This document shows positions 1 through 6,758 of a stretch of DNA of 8,824 bases, in pieces (positions within the stretch are counted from its first letter, which is position 1; each line of letters begins with the position of its first letter). Where the stretch lies: NCBI GenBank assembly GCA_946617545.1, contig CAMOKK010000048.1, positions 1-8,824 of the forward strand, given 5' to 3'. Both the position numbers and the translations under genes were made by a program. This DNA comes from an uncultured Bacteroidales bacterium. GTDB lineage: Bacteria; Bacteroidota; Bacteroidia; Bacteroidales; UBA932. The notes under the pieces are model-generated. The model saw only the letters and a program-made list of their open reading frames with translations, was not told the origin of the DNA and ran no database searches.

Positions 1-82
1 TATGCTGGCCGACGGCCTGGATAAATTCCTTTGCCGCCCTCTGCAAATCCGGGAGTCCGGCAATTTGAATCTGATGCTTCAT
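1..82 (-). CDS. tsaE: Probable TsaE, N-terminus only (tRNA t6A synthesis ATPase), cut by window edge
   Basis: Seen: an open frame on the minus strand starts with ATG at 82-80 and runs off the window after 27 full codons; it begins MKHQIQIAGLPDLQRAAKEF. Known: TsaE is a small P-loop ATPase that works with TsaB and TsaD to make the threonylcarbamoyl group on A37 of ANN-decoding tRNAs. Bacteroidota TsaE proteins, as I recall them, start with the same kind of segment (M-K-x-x-I, a short 'L..aA+.F' helix, then a glycine), followed by the Walker A motif. That motif would lie outside the window, so the call rests only on N-terminal resemblance. The gene follows the YifB gene by 12 bases in the same direction, so it may be read with it, but it also has its own TAnnTTTG element at 94-87. 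Another small protein with a similar N-terminus cannot be excluded. Confidence 0.5.
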   Translation of the reverse strand, partial: MKHQIQIAGLPDLQRAAKEFIQAVGQH

Positions 83-86
83 AATG

Positions 87-94
87 CAAAGATA
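87..94 (-). promoter_or_regulatory. Candidate -7 element (TATCTTTG) 4 nt before the tsaE start
   Basis: Read on the minus strand, 94-87 is TATCTTTG, a full match to the Bacteroidota -7 consensus TAnnTTTG. It begins immediately after the YifB stop codon (TAG, 97-95) and ends four bases before the ATG at 82-80. No TTTG or TTG is seen at the expected -33 spacing, so the promoter may be weak. If used, the transcript would start at or beside the start codon. Confidence 0.4.
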
Positions 95-1654
95 CTACAA
101 ATCCAGGATATTCCGGCGGTCCAGAAAGCGGTAGCTGGCGGCTTCGGAAAGGTGTTCCGGTGCAATGTGCTCGCTGCCTGCGAGGTCTGCGATGGTGCGG
201 GCAATCTTGACGATGCGGGTATAGGCCCGGGCGCTCAGGCCCAGTTTGTCTATCAGCCTCTCCAACAGTTGTTTACAGTCCTCGTTCAGGGGGCAGAAAC
301 GCTCCATCTGCTTGGAAGACATCTCCGCGTTGGTGAAGATGCCGCTGCCTTCCAGCCGTTTCCGCTGGATTTCCCGGGCCGCCAGCACCCGCCGGGCAAT
401 ATCGGCCGATGGTTCCGCCTTTCCCCCTCTCACCAGCGCCGTGGTCTGTACCGGATGCACCCAAATCTGGATGTCTATCCGGTCCATGATGGGGCCGGAG
501 AGCTTGGAGAGATAGGCCAGGCGCTGGCCGGGGGTGCAGGTGCAGCGGTCGCCTTCCCCGTAGTAGCCGCAGGGGCAGGGGTTGGAGGCCGCCACCAGCA
601 TGAAGGAGGCCGGGTATTCTATCTTGGCCTTGAGCCGGGAGATGGTCACGCGCCGGTCTTCCATCGGCCCCCGAAGGGCCTCCAGCGTGCTTTTGGGCGC
701 CTCGCAGAACTCATCGGCAAAAAGAACCCCGCCCGTGGCCAGGGACACCTCCCCGGGCAGGATGTTCTCTCCGCTGCCCCCTCCCAGCATGGCCGCCTTG
801 GAGGCCGATATATGCGGAGCCCGGAAGGGCCGCGTGCGCATGAGCCCCACTCCGCCGCCGGAGCGCCCGGCCACGGAATACACCTTGGAGGTGATGGCGC
901 TCTCTTCCCGCGTCATGGGCGGCAGGATGCCGGCGATGGCCTTGGCTATGGAGCTCTTCCCGCTGCCCGGGGCTCCCACCATGAGCACGTTGTGCCCGCC
1001 GGCGCAGGCAATTTCCACCCCTCTTTTGGCCCCCTCCTGGCCGATGATATCGGCAAAATCCATGTAGGAGGCCGGACGGGTGTCCTGCTCCCGCAGCGCC
1101 CTCCCGTAGGCTTCGCTGTTCCAAATCAGCAGGTCGGAGACGTCCTCGCTGCCGCTCAGGATGCGGAGCACGTCGTCCAGGGTGTTCACCCCAAACAGCA
1201 ACTGCTCCGTGTAATCCACGGCTTCCAGGGCGCTCACCAGCGGCAGGATGCAGCCCTTCAGTCCCTGCCGGGCAGCCAGTTCCACCATGGGCAGGGCTCC
1301 GCTCACCGCCCGCACGCTGCCGTCCAGCCCCAGTTCGCCCATGATAAGATAGTTCTCCAGTTCCGGAAGATGATGCTGGCCGGAGGCCGCGATAATCCCT
1401 AGCGCGATAGGGATGTCGTAGCCGCTTCCCTGCTTGTGCATATCGGCCGGGGCCAGGTTAATCACAATCTTCTTCCCGGGCACGTGGAAGCCCTTGGCCT
1501 GCAGGGCGGTTACCGTTCGCAGGAGGCTTTCCTTTACGGCGGCATCGGCCAAGCCTCCCAGGTGGATGCCCACCCCCAGGGTAATGTCAATCTCTATGGT
1601 TACGGGCACGGCTTCAATGCCCACGCACTTGGCGCCATGAATGTTTACCATCAT
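95..1654 (-). CDS. yifB: YifB/ComM-family Mg-chelatase-like AAA+ ATPase
   Basis: 519 aa, the usual length for the family. Seen: an N-terminal ChlI/Lon-like domain (about 20-140) with the family pattern 'INLAPAD...GSGYDIPIALGI' (65-87); then the AAA+ Mg-chelatase domain (about 195-395) with Walker A GAPGSGKS at 227-234, a Walker B-like VLFADE at 310-315, the four-cysteine motif NPCPCG (358-363) plus C371/C373, and 'GPIMDRID' (387-394) carrying the likely arginine finger; then a C-terminal helical domain (about 410-505) with the sensor-2-like 'SARAYTRIVKIARTIADL'. Known: ComM of Vibrio is a hexameric helicase that drives branch migration during integration of incoming DNA; the role in bacteria not known to be naturally transformable is unclear. 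Two ATGs are adjacent (1654-1652 and 1651-1649). The first overlaps the stop of the upstream lipoprotein gene by one base (TAATG), suggesting translational coupling. Oddity: the Walker B core is F-A-D-E where most relatives I recall have F-L/M-D-E. Confidence 0.93.
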   Translation of the reverse strand: MMVNIHGAKCVGIEAVPVTIEIDITLGVGIHLGGLADAAVKESLLRTVTALQAKGFHVPGKKIVINLAPADMHKQGSGYDIPIALGIIAASGQHHLPELENYLIMGELGLDGSVRAVSGALPMVELAARQGLKGCILPLVSALEAVDYTEQLLFGVNTLDDVLRILSGSEDVSDLLIWNSEAYGRALREQDTRPASYMDFADIIGQEGAKRGVEIACAGGHNVLMVGAPGSGKSSIAKAIAGILPPMTREESAITSKVYSVAGRSGGGVGLMRTRPFRAPHISASKAAMLGGGSGENILPGEVSLATGGVLFADEFCEAPKSTLEALRGPMEDRRVTISRLKAKIEYPASFMLVAASNPCPCGYYGEGDRCTCTPGQRLAYLSKLSGPIMDRIDIQIWVHPVQTTALVRGGKAEPSADIARRVLAAREIQRKRLEGSGIFTNAEMSSKQMERFCPLNEDCKQLLERLIDKLGLSARAYTRIVKIARTIADLAGSEHIAPEHLSEAASYRFLDRRNILDL

Positions 1655-2892
1655 TATTTCAGTTTTACAGAGGTAAAATAACCGTTGAAAGAGTAGGCCA
1701 GGGCCTTCCCGTCATAGACCACCGTGTGCTTGCTTCCGCCACGGCCGCTTAGGGCGGCGGCGTAATGCCCGTCCTTGTAAAAAAGGCACTGGGGCGTAGC
1801 CAGGTAATACGTTCCCTCCGGCAAGTCCAGCTTTTCCCCGGAGAGCCGGAGGCTGCCGATGCTGCCGTCGGCCGCGGTGTCGGCAAACAGCCAGCCGTCT
1901 TCCTGCAGCACCATCCCGCTTCGGGCCGATTTTCCCGAAATCCGGTTCCGGATACCCGGTATGGAAGTGTCGAAATACCAGAACAGAAAGTCTGTGGAGG
2001 AAGTCCGGCTGATGCCCCGAAGAACCACATCGGCCCCGAAGGGAACCAGTTTGCAGGATATCACCAGGTTGCCGGCGGCGTTGAGGGCTTGCTCCTTTTC
2101 TCCTGTTTTCAGGTAGTAGACATCGCCTTTGCGGTAGGCCTGGAGCACCTCGCCTTCTTTCACGCGGAAATCGTAGAAGGCATCGGCATCGCGTTCGAAG
2201 ACCACCTTGTGGTATTTGGAGTCCTGCATGACGTAGTAGTTTCCGTCGGCCTTGTAGGTGTAATACACCCAGTCCCCGTCCGGGGTGAGGGCGCCGCTTT
2301 CCCATTCCGGGTCTGAAGGGCTGCCCAGCACGGTGCCTGTGGTGGAGGAAAACACCTCACGGCCGTTTATCCTGTAGCACAGGCCCTCCCGGCCGGGGCG
2401 CTGGCCCAGCGTATGCACTTCGCCATTCTTGATCAGGAAGCCCCTCAACTGCTCCTGCCCGTCGTAGCAGAACACTTCCTCTCCGTCCCTGGACACCCGC
2501 GTCACGAAGCCGTCCGTGGCATCCGTCCACAGCTGTCCGTCCCAAATCCGGTGCCTCTCCGGGTCCGGCGGCGTTTCCACCGGAAGGCGCAGCAGGAGTT
2601 CATCATCCTTGAAAAAGAGCAGCTCGGCCGCTCCGAGCGAGTCTGTCTCCCAGTTTTCCGTATCCGTATAATGGAAGGCCGTCACATAGACGGAAGGGTC
2701 TGGCGGGGCTGGCGGCTCCTCTGGCGAGGACGACTGCGAAGAATCCTTCGGCGAGGTCCCGCCCGAAGTCGCGCCATAAGAAGGCAAGGTACGTCCATGC
2801 TCCCTCATATAACGGGGCAGGGAATCAAAAAGAGGATCCCGGCAACTGATGACGGCCGCAAGCAGCAGGCCGATGGCAAGTAATCTTTTCAT
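1654..2892 (-). CDS. Predicted lipoprotein of unknown function
   Basis: 412 aa from the ATG at 2892-2890. I do not recognise the family. Seen: a lipoprotein signal, MKRLLAIGLLLAAVISC, with C17 as the predicted lipidated residue (V-I-S-C lipobox) followed by R-D; then a low-complexity Ser/Pro/Glu tether (about 42-68); then about 340 residues rich in Tyr, Asp and Gly, with many short beta-like stretches broken by D-G or N-G turns ('TPDGDWVYYTYKADGNYYVM', 'YRKGDVYYLKTGEKE', 'LFYKDGHYAAAL'). That pattern resembles WD/PQQ-type beta-propeller or beta-sandwich surface proteins, but no catalytic motif is visible. The frame stays open up to a TTG at 2916, but starting at 2892 puts the basic-hydrophobic signal at the very N-terminus. 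Its TAA stop overlaps the ATG of yifB (TAATG), so the two are probably co-transcribed, although the functions have no obvious link. It is divergent from ispE across a 125-base AT-rich region. Confidence 0.8.
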   Translation of the reverse strand: MKRLLAIGLLLAAVISCRDPLFDSLPRYMREHGRTLPSYGATSGGTSPKDSSQSSSPEEPPAPPDPSVYVTAFHYTDTENWETDSLGAAELLFFKDDELLLRLPVETPPDPERHRIWDGQLWTDATDGFVTRVSRDGEEVFCYDGQEQLRGFLIKNGEVHTLGQRPGREGLCYRINGREVFSSTTGTVLGSPSDPEWESGALTPDGDWVYYTYKADGNYYVMQDSKYHKVVFERDADAFYDFRVKEGEVLQAYRKGDVYYLKTGEKEQALNAAGNLVISCKLVPFGADVVLRGISRTSSTDFLFWYFDTSIPGIRNRISGKSARSGMVLQEDGWLFADTAADGSIGSLRLSGEKLDLPEGTYYLATPQCLFYKDGHYAAALSGRGGSKHTVVYDGKALAYSFNGYFTSVKLK

Positions 2893-2978
2893 AGCACACA
2901 CTTTTTGCTCCGGCAAGGTGGGAAAAGACTCCGGGAATTCCTACAATCGTAAAAAAAGTTGTGTTGTTTTACATGCTT

Positions 2979-3012
2979 TTTGTGTGTTTTAACCGATTTT
3001 TGATTAAGTTTG
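2979..3012 (+). promoter_or_regulatory. Probable ispE promoter (TTTG / TAAGTTTG)
   Basis: The sequence TAAGTTTG at 3005-3012 matches the Bacteroidota -7 consensus TAnnTTTG. A possible -33 TTTG lies at 2979-2982, with a spacer of 22 bases, slightly long. Only five bases (TGACC) separate the element from the ATG of ispE at 3018, so the mRNA would be leaderless or nearly so. The element lies in the AT-rich part of the divergent region shared with the lipoprotein gene, whose own promoter I could not identify with confidence. Confidence 0.55.
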
Positions 3013-3017
3013 TGACC

Positions 3018-3851
3018 ATGATTTGCATGCCCAACGTCAAAATCAACCTGGGACTCAACGTCCTGGAAAAACGGCCCGACGGCTTCCACAATCTGGAAAC
3101 CCTCTTTGTCCCGTACCCCGGAATCGCAGACCGCCTGGAGATTGTCACCGGAGAAGACTTCAGCCGCACCCTATCCTCCCTGCAGGAGCGTTATGCCTCC
3201 CTCACCCAGGCCATATCGGCCGACGGGAAGCTCATGATTACCCTGGCCCGGAAGGAGGGGGTGGACTGGGACCCGCTGAAAGACCTTACGGCCAAGGCCT
3301 ATTTCCTGCTCTCGGAAGATTTTGACCTCCCGCCCATGAAGATTTACCTGGAAAAGCTGTCTCCGGTGGGGGCGGGCCTGGGAGGAGGCTCCTCGGACGC
3401 CGCCTTCGCCCTTCGCGCCATGGCGGAGCTCTCCGGCCTGAACCTTTCCGATGAAACCCTGGCGGCCTATGCCGCCCGCCTGGGCAGCGACTGCGCCTTC
3501 TTCGTGTACAACCGCCCCATGTTCGGAAGCGGCCGCGGAGAGGTGCTGGAGCCTTATGAACTGAATTTGGAGGCGTATCGGATAGAAGTGGTGATTCCGG
3601 AGGGCATAGCCGTCTCCACGGCCGACGCCTACCGCGGCATAGAGCCGCACCGCCCGGAAAAACCGCTCCGGGAAGTGCTCTCGCAGCCGGTTTCCACCTG
3701 GGAAGAAGAGCTGAAGAACGATTTTGAAAAGACCGTTTTCGCCCGTTATCCGGCCTTGGCGCAGGTGAAGGAGAGTTTGTATGAGCGCGGTGCCGTGTAT
3801 GCCGCCATGTCCGGCAGCGGCAGCGCCTGCTTCGGGATATTTCCCCGTTAG
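3018..3851 (+). CDS. ispE: 4-diphosphocytidyl-2-C-methyl-D-erythritol kinase
   Basis: 277 aa, normal for IspE. It is the cytosolic GHMP kinase of the MEP (non-mevalonate) isoprenoid pathway, phosphorylating CDP-methylerythritol with ATP. Seen: 'PNVKINLGLNVLEKRPDGFHNLETLF' at 5-30 with the conserved Lys8 and the substrate-site 'RPDG(F/Y)H'; the glycine/serine-rich ATP loop PVGAGLGGGSSDAAFAL at 116-132; 'GSDCAFF' at 156-162 with the expected catalytic Asp157; and the third GHMP motif 'AAMSGSGSACFGIF' at 262-275. The frame is open back to a GTG at 2961, but those extra residues are hydrophobic and come from the AT-rich promoter region. The ATG at 3018 gives the family N-terminus (M-I-x-x-P-N-x-K-I-N-L-G) and follows a TAnnTTTG element. 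A second ATG at 3027 is less likely. The stop TAG (3849-3851) overlaps the convergent envC stop. Confidence 0.96.
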   Translation: MICMPNVKINLGLNVLEKRPDGFHNLETLFVPYPGIADRLEIVTGEDFSRTLSSLQERYASLTQAISADGKLMITLARKEGVDWDPLKDLTAKAYFLLSEDFDLPPMKIYLEKLSPVGAGLGGGSSDAAFALRAMAELSGLNLSDETLAAYAARLGSDCAFFVYNRPMFGSGRGEVLEPYELNLEAYRIEVVIPEGIAVSTADAYRGIEPHRPEKPLREVLSQPVSTWEEELKNDFEKTVFARYPALAQVKESLYERGAVYAAMSGSGSACFGIFPR

Positions 3852-5059
3852 TTCTTCAACCAGTTTTCGGGGTTCTGGGGCGTAGAGCCCTTCCAGAGCT
3901 CGAAGTGGAAGAGGTCTTCTCCGCCAATGGTGTCCACCGTGCCCACCACCTGGCCCACGGTAATCTTCTGGCCGGCTTTCACGGAAACGGATTTGAGCTT
4001 ACTGTACAGGGTGAAATACTCCCCGTGGTTCACCAGTACGCACTGGTTGTAGCCGGGCAGCACCACAACCTGCGATACGGTGCCGTTAAAGACGGCTTTG
4101 GCCTGGGCGCCGTGCTTTACCACCAGCGTGACGCCGTTGTTCTGGGGCAGCTGGACATTTTTATAGACGGGGTGGCTGTGTTTGCCGAAGCGTTCCATTA
4201 TGGTGCCCTCCACCGGCCAGGGGAGTCGGCCCTTGTTGGCGGCAAACTCGTTGGAAAGTTTGGTGTCCACGGCGGTCGAGGTGGTCTTGGAGCCGCCTCC
4301 CGTGGTCTTTTTGCCGGAGCCGCCCTGCTGTTTCCTGGTCTGCTGGCGGATGAGCTCCGCAATCTTGCGGTTCAGCTCTTCCTTCTGCCGGTTCTTCTCC
4401 TTGAGCTGTTTCTCGTAGGTGCGGCGGTCTTTCTTGAGCTGCGTCACCAGCTTGGAGGCGTCTCCTTCCTCGCTCTGGAGCTGCGAACGCTCGCTCACCA
4501 CCTTCTTTCGGGTTTCGTTCACCTGCGCCTTGAGCTTGTTCAAGCGTTGTTTTTGCGCTTCCAGCTGGGCCGATGCCTCCCGCAGTTTGAGCGCCTCCGC
4601 GCTCATCTGCGTGGAAAGGTTGCGGAAGTAGTCAAAACGGTTGAAGGCCTGCCCCATGGAGTCACTGGACAGGATATACATATACCACAGGCGGGTGTCC
4701 CGGTTCTTGTAGGCGCCCCTCACCAGGCGGGAATAATAGAGGGAAAGGGTATCGTGCCGGGCCTGCAGGCGGCCCAGTTCCTTCTGGCACAGGTACAGCG
4801 AGTCGTTCAGCTCTTTGAGCTGCTTGTCATAAGTGGCGATGAGCTGCTCCCGGGCATTGATTTTCCGTCTTACCAGGGTAAGGCTGCTCAGGACTTTGTT
4901 GCTGTTTTTGATGTTCTGGTCCAGCTGGCGGTTCAGGATTTTGATGTCGTTCTCCAACTGGGCACGCAGAGACTCCAGGCGTTTGACCGAAGAGCTTTGT
5001 GCTCCGGCGCTCAGGGCCGTGAGGACGGCTACCAGCACTATGCAGAGGACTTTCTTCAC
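3848..5059 (-). CDS. envC: EnvC-like murein hydrolase activator (coiled coil plus degenerate LytM/M23 domain)
   Basis: 403 aa. Seen: a signal peptide (about 1-20, cleavage likely at SAGA-Q); long Lys/Glu/Gln/Leu-rich coiled coil (about 22-120 and 150-243) around a short 'RGAYKNRDTRLWYMYILSS' segment typical of EnvC relatives; a Gly/Ser/Lys/Thr linker (246-263); and a C-terminal LytM domain (about 278-400) with 'GTIMERFGKHSHPVYKN' and 'GYNQCVLVNHGEYFTLYSKL'. The zinc-site residues of active M23 peptidases look replaced: the HxxxD position reads N307...T311, the Y-x-H position reads Y352-S-K354, and the HxH position reads L383-F-H385. Known: E. coli EnvC has a non-catalytic LytM domain that activates cell-wall amidases during division. 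Inference: this protein is likewise an activator or scaffold in the periplasm. The start is GTG at 5059-5057, overlapping the TGA of the upstream TPR gene (GTGA), which suggests coupled translation. Confidence 0.88.
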   Translation of the reverse strand: MKKVLCIVLVAVLTALSAGAQSSSVKRLESLRAQLENDIKILNRQLDQNIKNSNKVLSSLTLVRRKINAREQLIATYDKQLKELNDSLYLCQKELGRLQARHDTLSLYYSRLVRGAYKNRDTRLWYMYILSSDSMGQAFNRFDYFRNLSTQMSAEALKLREASAQLEAQKQRLNKLKAQVNETRKKVVSERSQLQSEEGDASKLVTQLKKDRRTYEKQLKEKNRQKEELNRKIAELIRQQTRKQQGGSGKKTTGGGSKTTSTAVDTKLSNEFAANKGRLPWPVEGTIMERFGKHSHPVYKNVQLPQNNGVTLVVKHGAQAKAVFNGTVSQVVVLPGYNQCVLVNHGEYFTLYSKLKSVSVKAGQKITVGQVVGTVDTIGGEDLFHFELWKGSTPQNPENWLKN

Positions 5060-6690
5060 TCGTTGTCGGGTTCCAGGCGGGCGGCCTGGTTTCTATAAAT
5101 CTTGGCGCTTTCGCTTTCTCCCAGGGCCTCCAGCACCGTGGCGTAGTGCCGCAGAATCACGGCGCTGTCCTTGCCGCCGTACAGCATGGCGTGCTTGAAG
5201 AAAGGCTTGGCTTCCAAGTCTTTCCCCATCAGGTGCAGAATCCAGGCGAAGGTGTCCAGGTAGGTGGCGTTGTCGGGTTCCTGTTCCACCGTCTTCTTGG
5301 ACATGTTGTAGGCCTTCTTGAGCTTTTTCCCTTCCAGGCTCAGGTAGTAGGCGTAGTTGTTGAGCACCGGGGCGTAGTCCGGATTCAGCTTGAGGGCCTT
5401 CTCGTAGGTCTTGAAGGCACTGCGGGAATCTCCCTTGGAGTGGTAGGCGTCTCCCAGCTGGCTCAGGGCGTTCACCCGCAGGTCTTTGTCCTTGGGGTAG
5501 GCGGAGAGGATGTATTCGCTGTTCCGGATAATGCCGTCGTAGTCTTTCAGTTCGTAGCAGGCCAGGGAGGCATAGTCCAGGAAGGCCAGCTCTCCAAAAC
5601 GCTTGAAGGCATCCATGGACCGTTCCCGCAGGGGCTCCCACTGCTTCTGAAGCTGGAGATACTGCACGTAGGTGGCGGTCTGGCTCAGGCTTTCGGGGTA
5701 CAAATCGGCATTCTTTTGGAACCATTTTTCGGCTTCCTCCGTCCTTCCTGTCGTATAAAAATAAGAGCCGACGGTGGAGAGCATGGTGCTGTCCGTAGGG
5801 TGGGCGTTTGCAGCCATGACGGCCAGGGAGTCGAAGCCGGAGCGGTGAATCTGGAGAATCTTGGGGTCCAGGGAGCGGGTAAGGTTGCCGATATACATGC
5901 TCTTGGTAGAGGCCGGAATGTCTTCCGAATGGAAGAAGGGCTCCAGCGTCCGGAAATACTCCTTGTAGCGGCGTCCCCGGCGGAACACCTCCGACTTGCC
6001 CAGCACGGCGGGCATGTAGGCGCTGTCTATCTCCAGGGCCTCCTCATAGCGCACCAGGGCCAGGGAATCCCTGAAATCGGCCAGATAATAATCTCCCAGC
6101 ATGGACAGGACGGAGGGGACGGAGTACTGCTCGTTGAATTTTTCCAGCAGGGCGGCACCCTCGTCCTGGCGGCCCATGGCGGTATAGACGTCGTAGCGGG
6201 TGCGCACCACCTCTTCCGAGAGCCCGCGGAGCTTTTCAATCTCGTCCAGGGCCTTCAGGGCCTTTTCGTATTTCTGGTTCTTGAGGTACAGGTCCAGCAC
6301 TTCGTAAAGGGCCCCGTCGTTGTCAGGGAAGTCCTTCACCATGCTCTCATACAGCGCAATGCCCTGTTCCGGAAGGTTCTGCAGCACCCTGAGCCGGGCC
6401 TGGGTGCGGCGGTACCAATAATTGGTGCTGTCTATGGCCACGGCCTTCGAATTGGCCTCGACGGCCTCTTCCAGCTTTCTTTCTTTCAAGGCCGACAAAG
6501 CCAGGTAGTACCATACGGCGTCGTTCTCCGGCTGGGCCACGGAAAGGGTTTTGAGCAGTTCGCGGGCCTGTTTGTTCTGCCCGTTGCTGTACAGGGTGAC
6601 GGCATCGATGAGGTTGGCCTCCACCTCCTGCGCGGAGGCGCAGAAGACGGGAAGGCAGCAAAGGCATATAAAGATGAGAAGTTTTCTCAT
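5056..6690 (-). CDS. Secreted tetratricopeptide-repeat (TPR) protein
   Basis: 544 aa. Seen: a Sec signal peptide, MRKLLIFICLCCLPVFCASA, with cleavage likely before Q21, so a periplasmic protein; a lipobox is not convincing because the cysteines lack a proper L-x-G/A-C context. The rest is alpha-helical TPR-like repeats. The clearest lies at 411-440 ('LGDAYHSKGDSRSAFKTYEKALKLNPDYA'), followed by 441-474, 475-508 and a final one to 544; weaker ones lie at about 24-57, 58-91, 92-125, 126-155, 196-229 and 303-336. TPRs bind partner proteins; no catalytic motif is visible. It is the first gene of a two-gene unit with the EnvC-like protein (GTGA overlap), so a shared role in cell-wall remodelling or envelope assembly is a reasonable inference. 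It has a good Bacteroidota promoter with its -7 element seven bases before the ATG, and it is divergent from the sigma-factor gene. Confidence 0.87.
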   Translation of the reverse strand: MRKLLIFICLCCLPVFCASAQEVEANLIDAVTLYSNGQNKQARELLKTLSVAQPENDAVWYYLALSALKERKLEEAVEANSKAVAIDSTNYWYRRTQARLRVLQNLPEQGIALYESMVKDFPDNDGALYEVLDLYLKNQKYEKALKALDEIEKLRGLSEEVVRTRYDVYTAMGRQDEGAALLEKFNEQYSVPSVLSMLGDYYLADFRDSLALVRYEEALEIDSAYMPAVLGKSEVFRRGRRYKEYFRTLEPFFHSEDIPASTKSMYIGNLTRSLDPKILQIHRSGFDSLAVMAANAHPTDSTMLSTVGSYFYTTGRTEEAEKWFQKNADLYPESLSQTATYVQYLQLQKQWEPLRERSMDAFKRFGELAFLDYASLACYELKDYDGIIRNSEYILSAYPKDKDLRVNALSQLGDAYHSKGDSRSAFKTYEKALKLNPDYAPVLNNYAYYLSLEGKKLKKAYNMSKKTVEQEPDNATYLDTFAWILHLMGKDLEAKPFFKHAMLYGGKDSAVILRHYATVLEALGESESAKIYRNQAARLEPDNE

Positions 6691-6697
6691 AAGGTTA

Positions 6698-6729
6698 CAA
6701 AATTACTCGTTTTGGCCAAAACATCCAAC
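6698..6729 (-). promoter_or_regulatory. Promoter of the TPR-envC unit (GTTG / TAATTTTG)
   Basis: Read on the minus strand, TAATTTTG at 6705-6698 matches the TAnnTTTG -7 consensus. GTTG at 6729-6726 serves as the -33 element with a 20-base spacer, close to the expected distance. Seven bases (TAACCTT) then separate the -7 element from the ATG at 6690, so transcription would begin at or next to the start codon. The spacer contains a perfect 14-base palindrome. Confidence 0.6.
6709..6722. repeat. Perfect 14-bp palindrome, candidate operator (GTTTTGGCCAAAAC)
   Basis: The sequence GTTTTGGCCAAAAC is its own reverse complement over all 14 bases. It sits exactly between the -33 and -7 elements of the minus-strand promoter for the TPR-envC unit and 77 bases upstream of the sigma-factor start. 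A dimeric regulator bound here would be expected to block or modulate that promoter. No regulator is identified. Confidence 0.5.
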
Positions 6730-6758
6730 AACCCTCTTTGGGGTTTATGAATTTTTTA

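Noticed and set aside
2..1402. Long plus-strand open frame (466 codons) opposite yifB
   Set aside because: The minus-strand product is a clear YifB protein; the plus-strand translation is low-complexity (rich in Gly, His, Pro, Ala) and has no motif. It is a shadow frame produced by GC-rich codon positions.
2944..2951. TACGATTG on the minus strand as -7 element for the lipoprotein operon
   Set aside because: One mismatch to TAnnTTTG and no TTTG at the -33 distance; too weak to list as a feature. The operon's promoter remains unidentified.
2959..2991. Two similar TTGTGT..GTTTTA stretches about 21 bases apart upstream of ispE
   Set aside because: The similarity is in low-complexity T/G-rich sequence and is imperfect, so it is not evidence of a designed repeat.
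2961..3017. Extended IspE N-terminus from the GTG at 2961
   Set aside because: The extra 19 residues fall in the AT-rich promoter, would place the -7 element inside the gene, and are absent from the family pattern, which starts at the ATG at 3018.
3833..3847. Small hairpin at the 3' end of ispE as a terminator
   Set aside because: The best stem is four base pairs and no T-run follows on either strand; it lies within the coding sequence.
3905..5098. Long plus-strand open frame (397 codons) opposite envC
   Set aside because: It is antisense to a well-supported EnvC-like gene. Its hydrophobic runs come from reading coiled-coil codons backwards, and it has no motif or start signal.
5146..6750. 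Long plus-strand open frame (534 codons) opposite the TPR gene
   Set aside because: It mirrors the TPR gene, has a repetitive Val/Gly/Leu/Gln composition, and overlaps the real promoter region. It has no recognisable domain.
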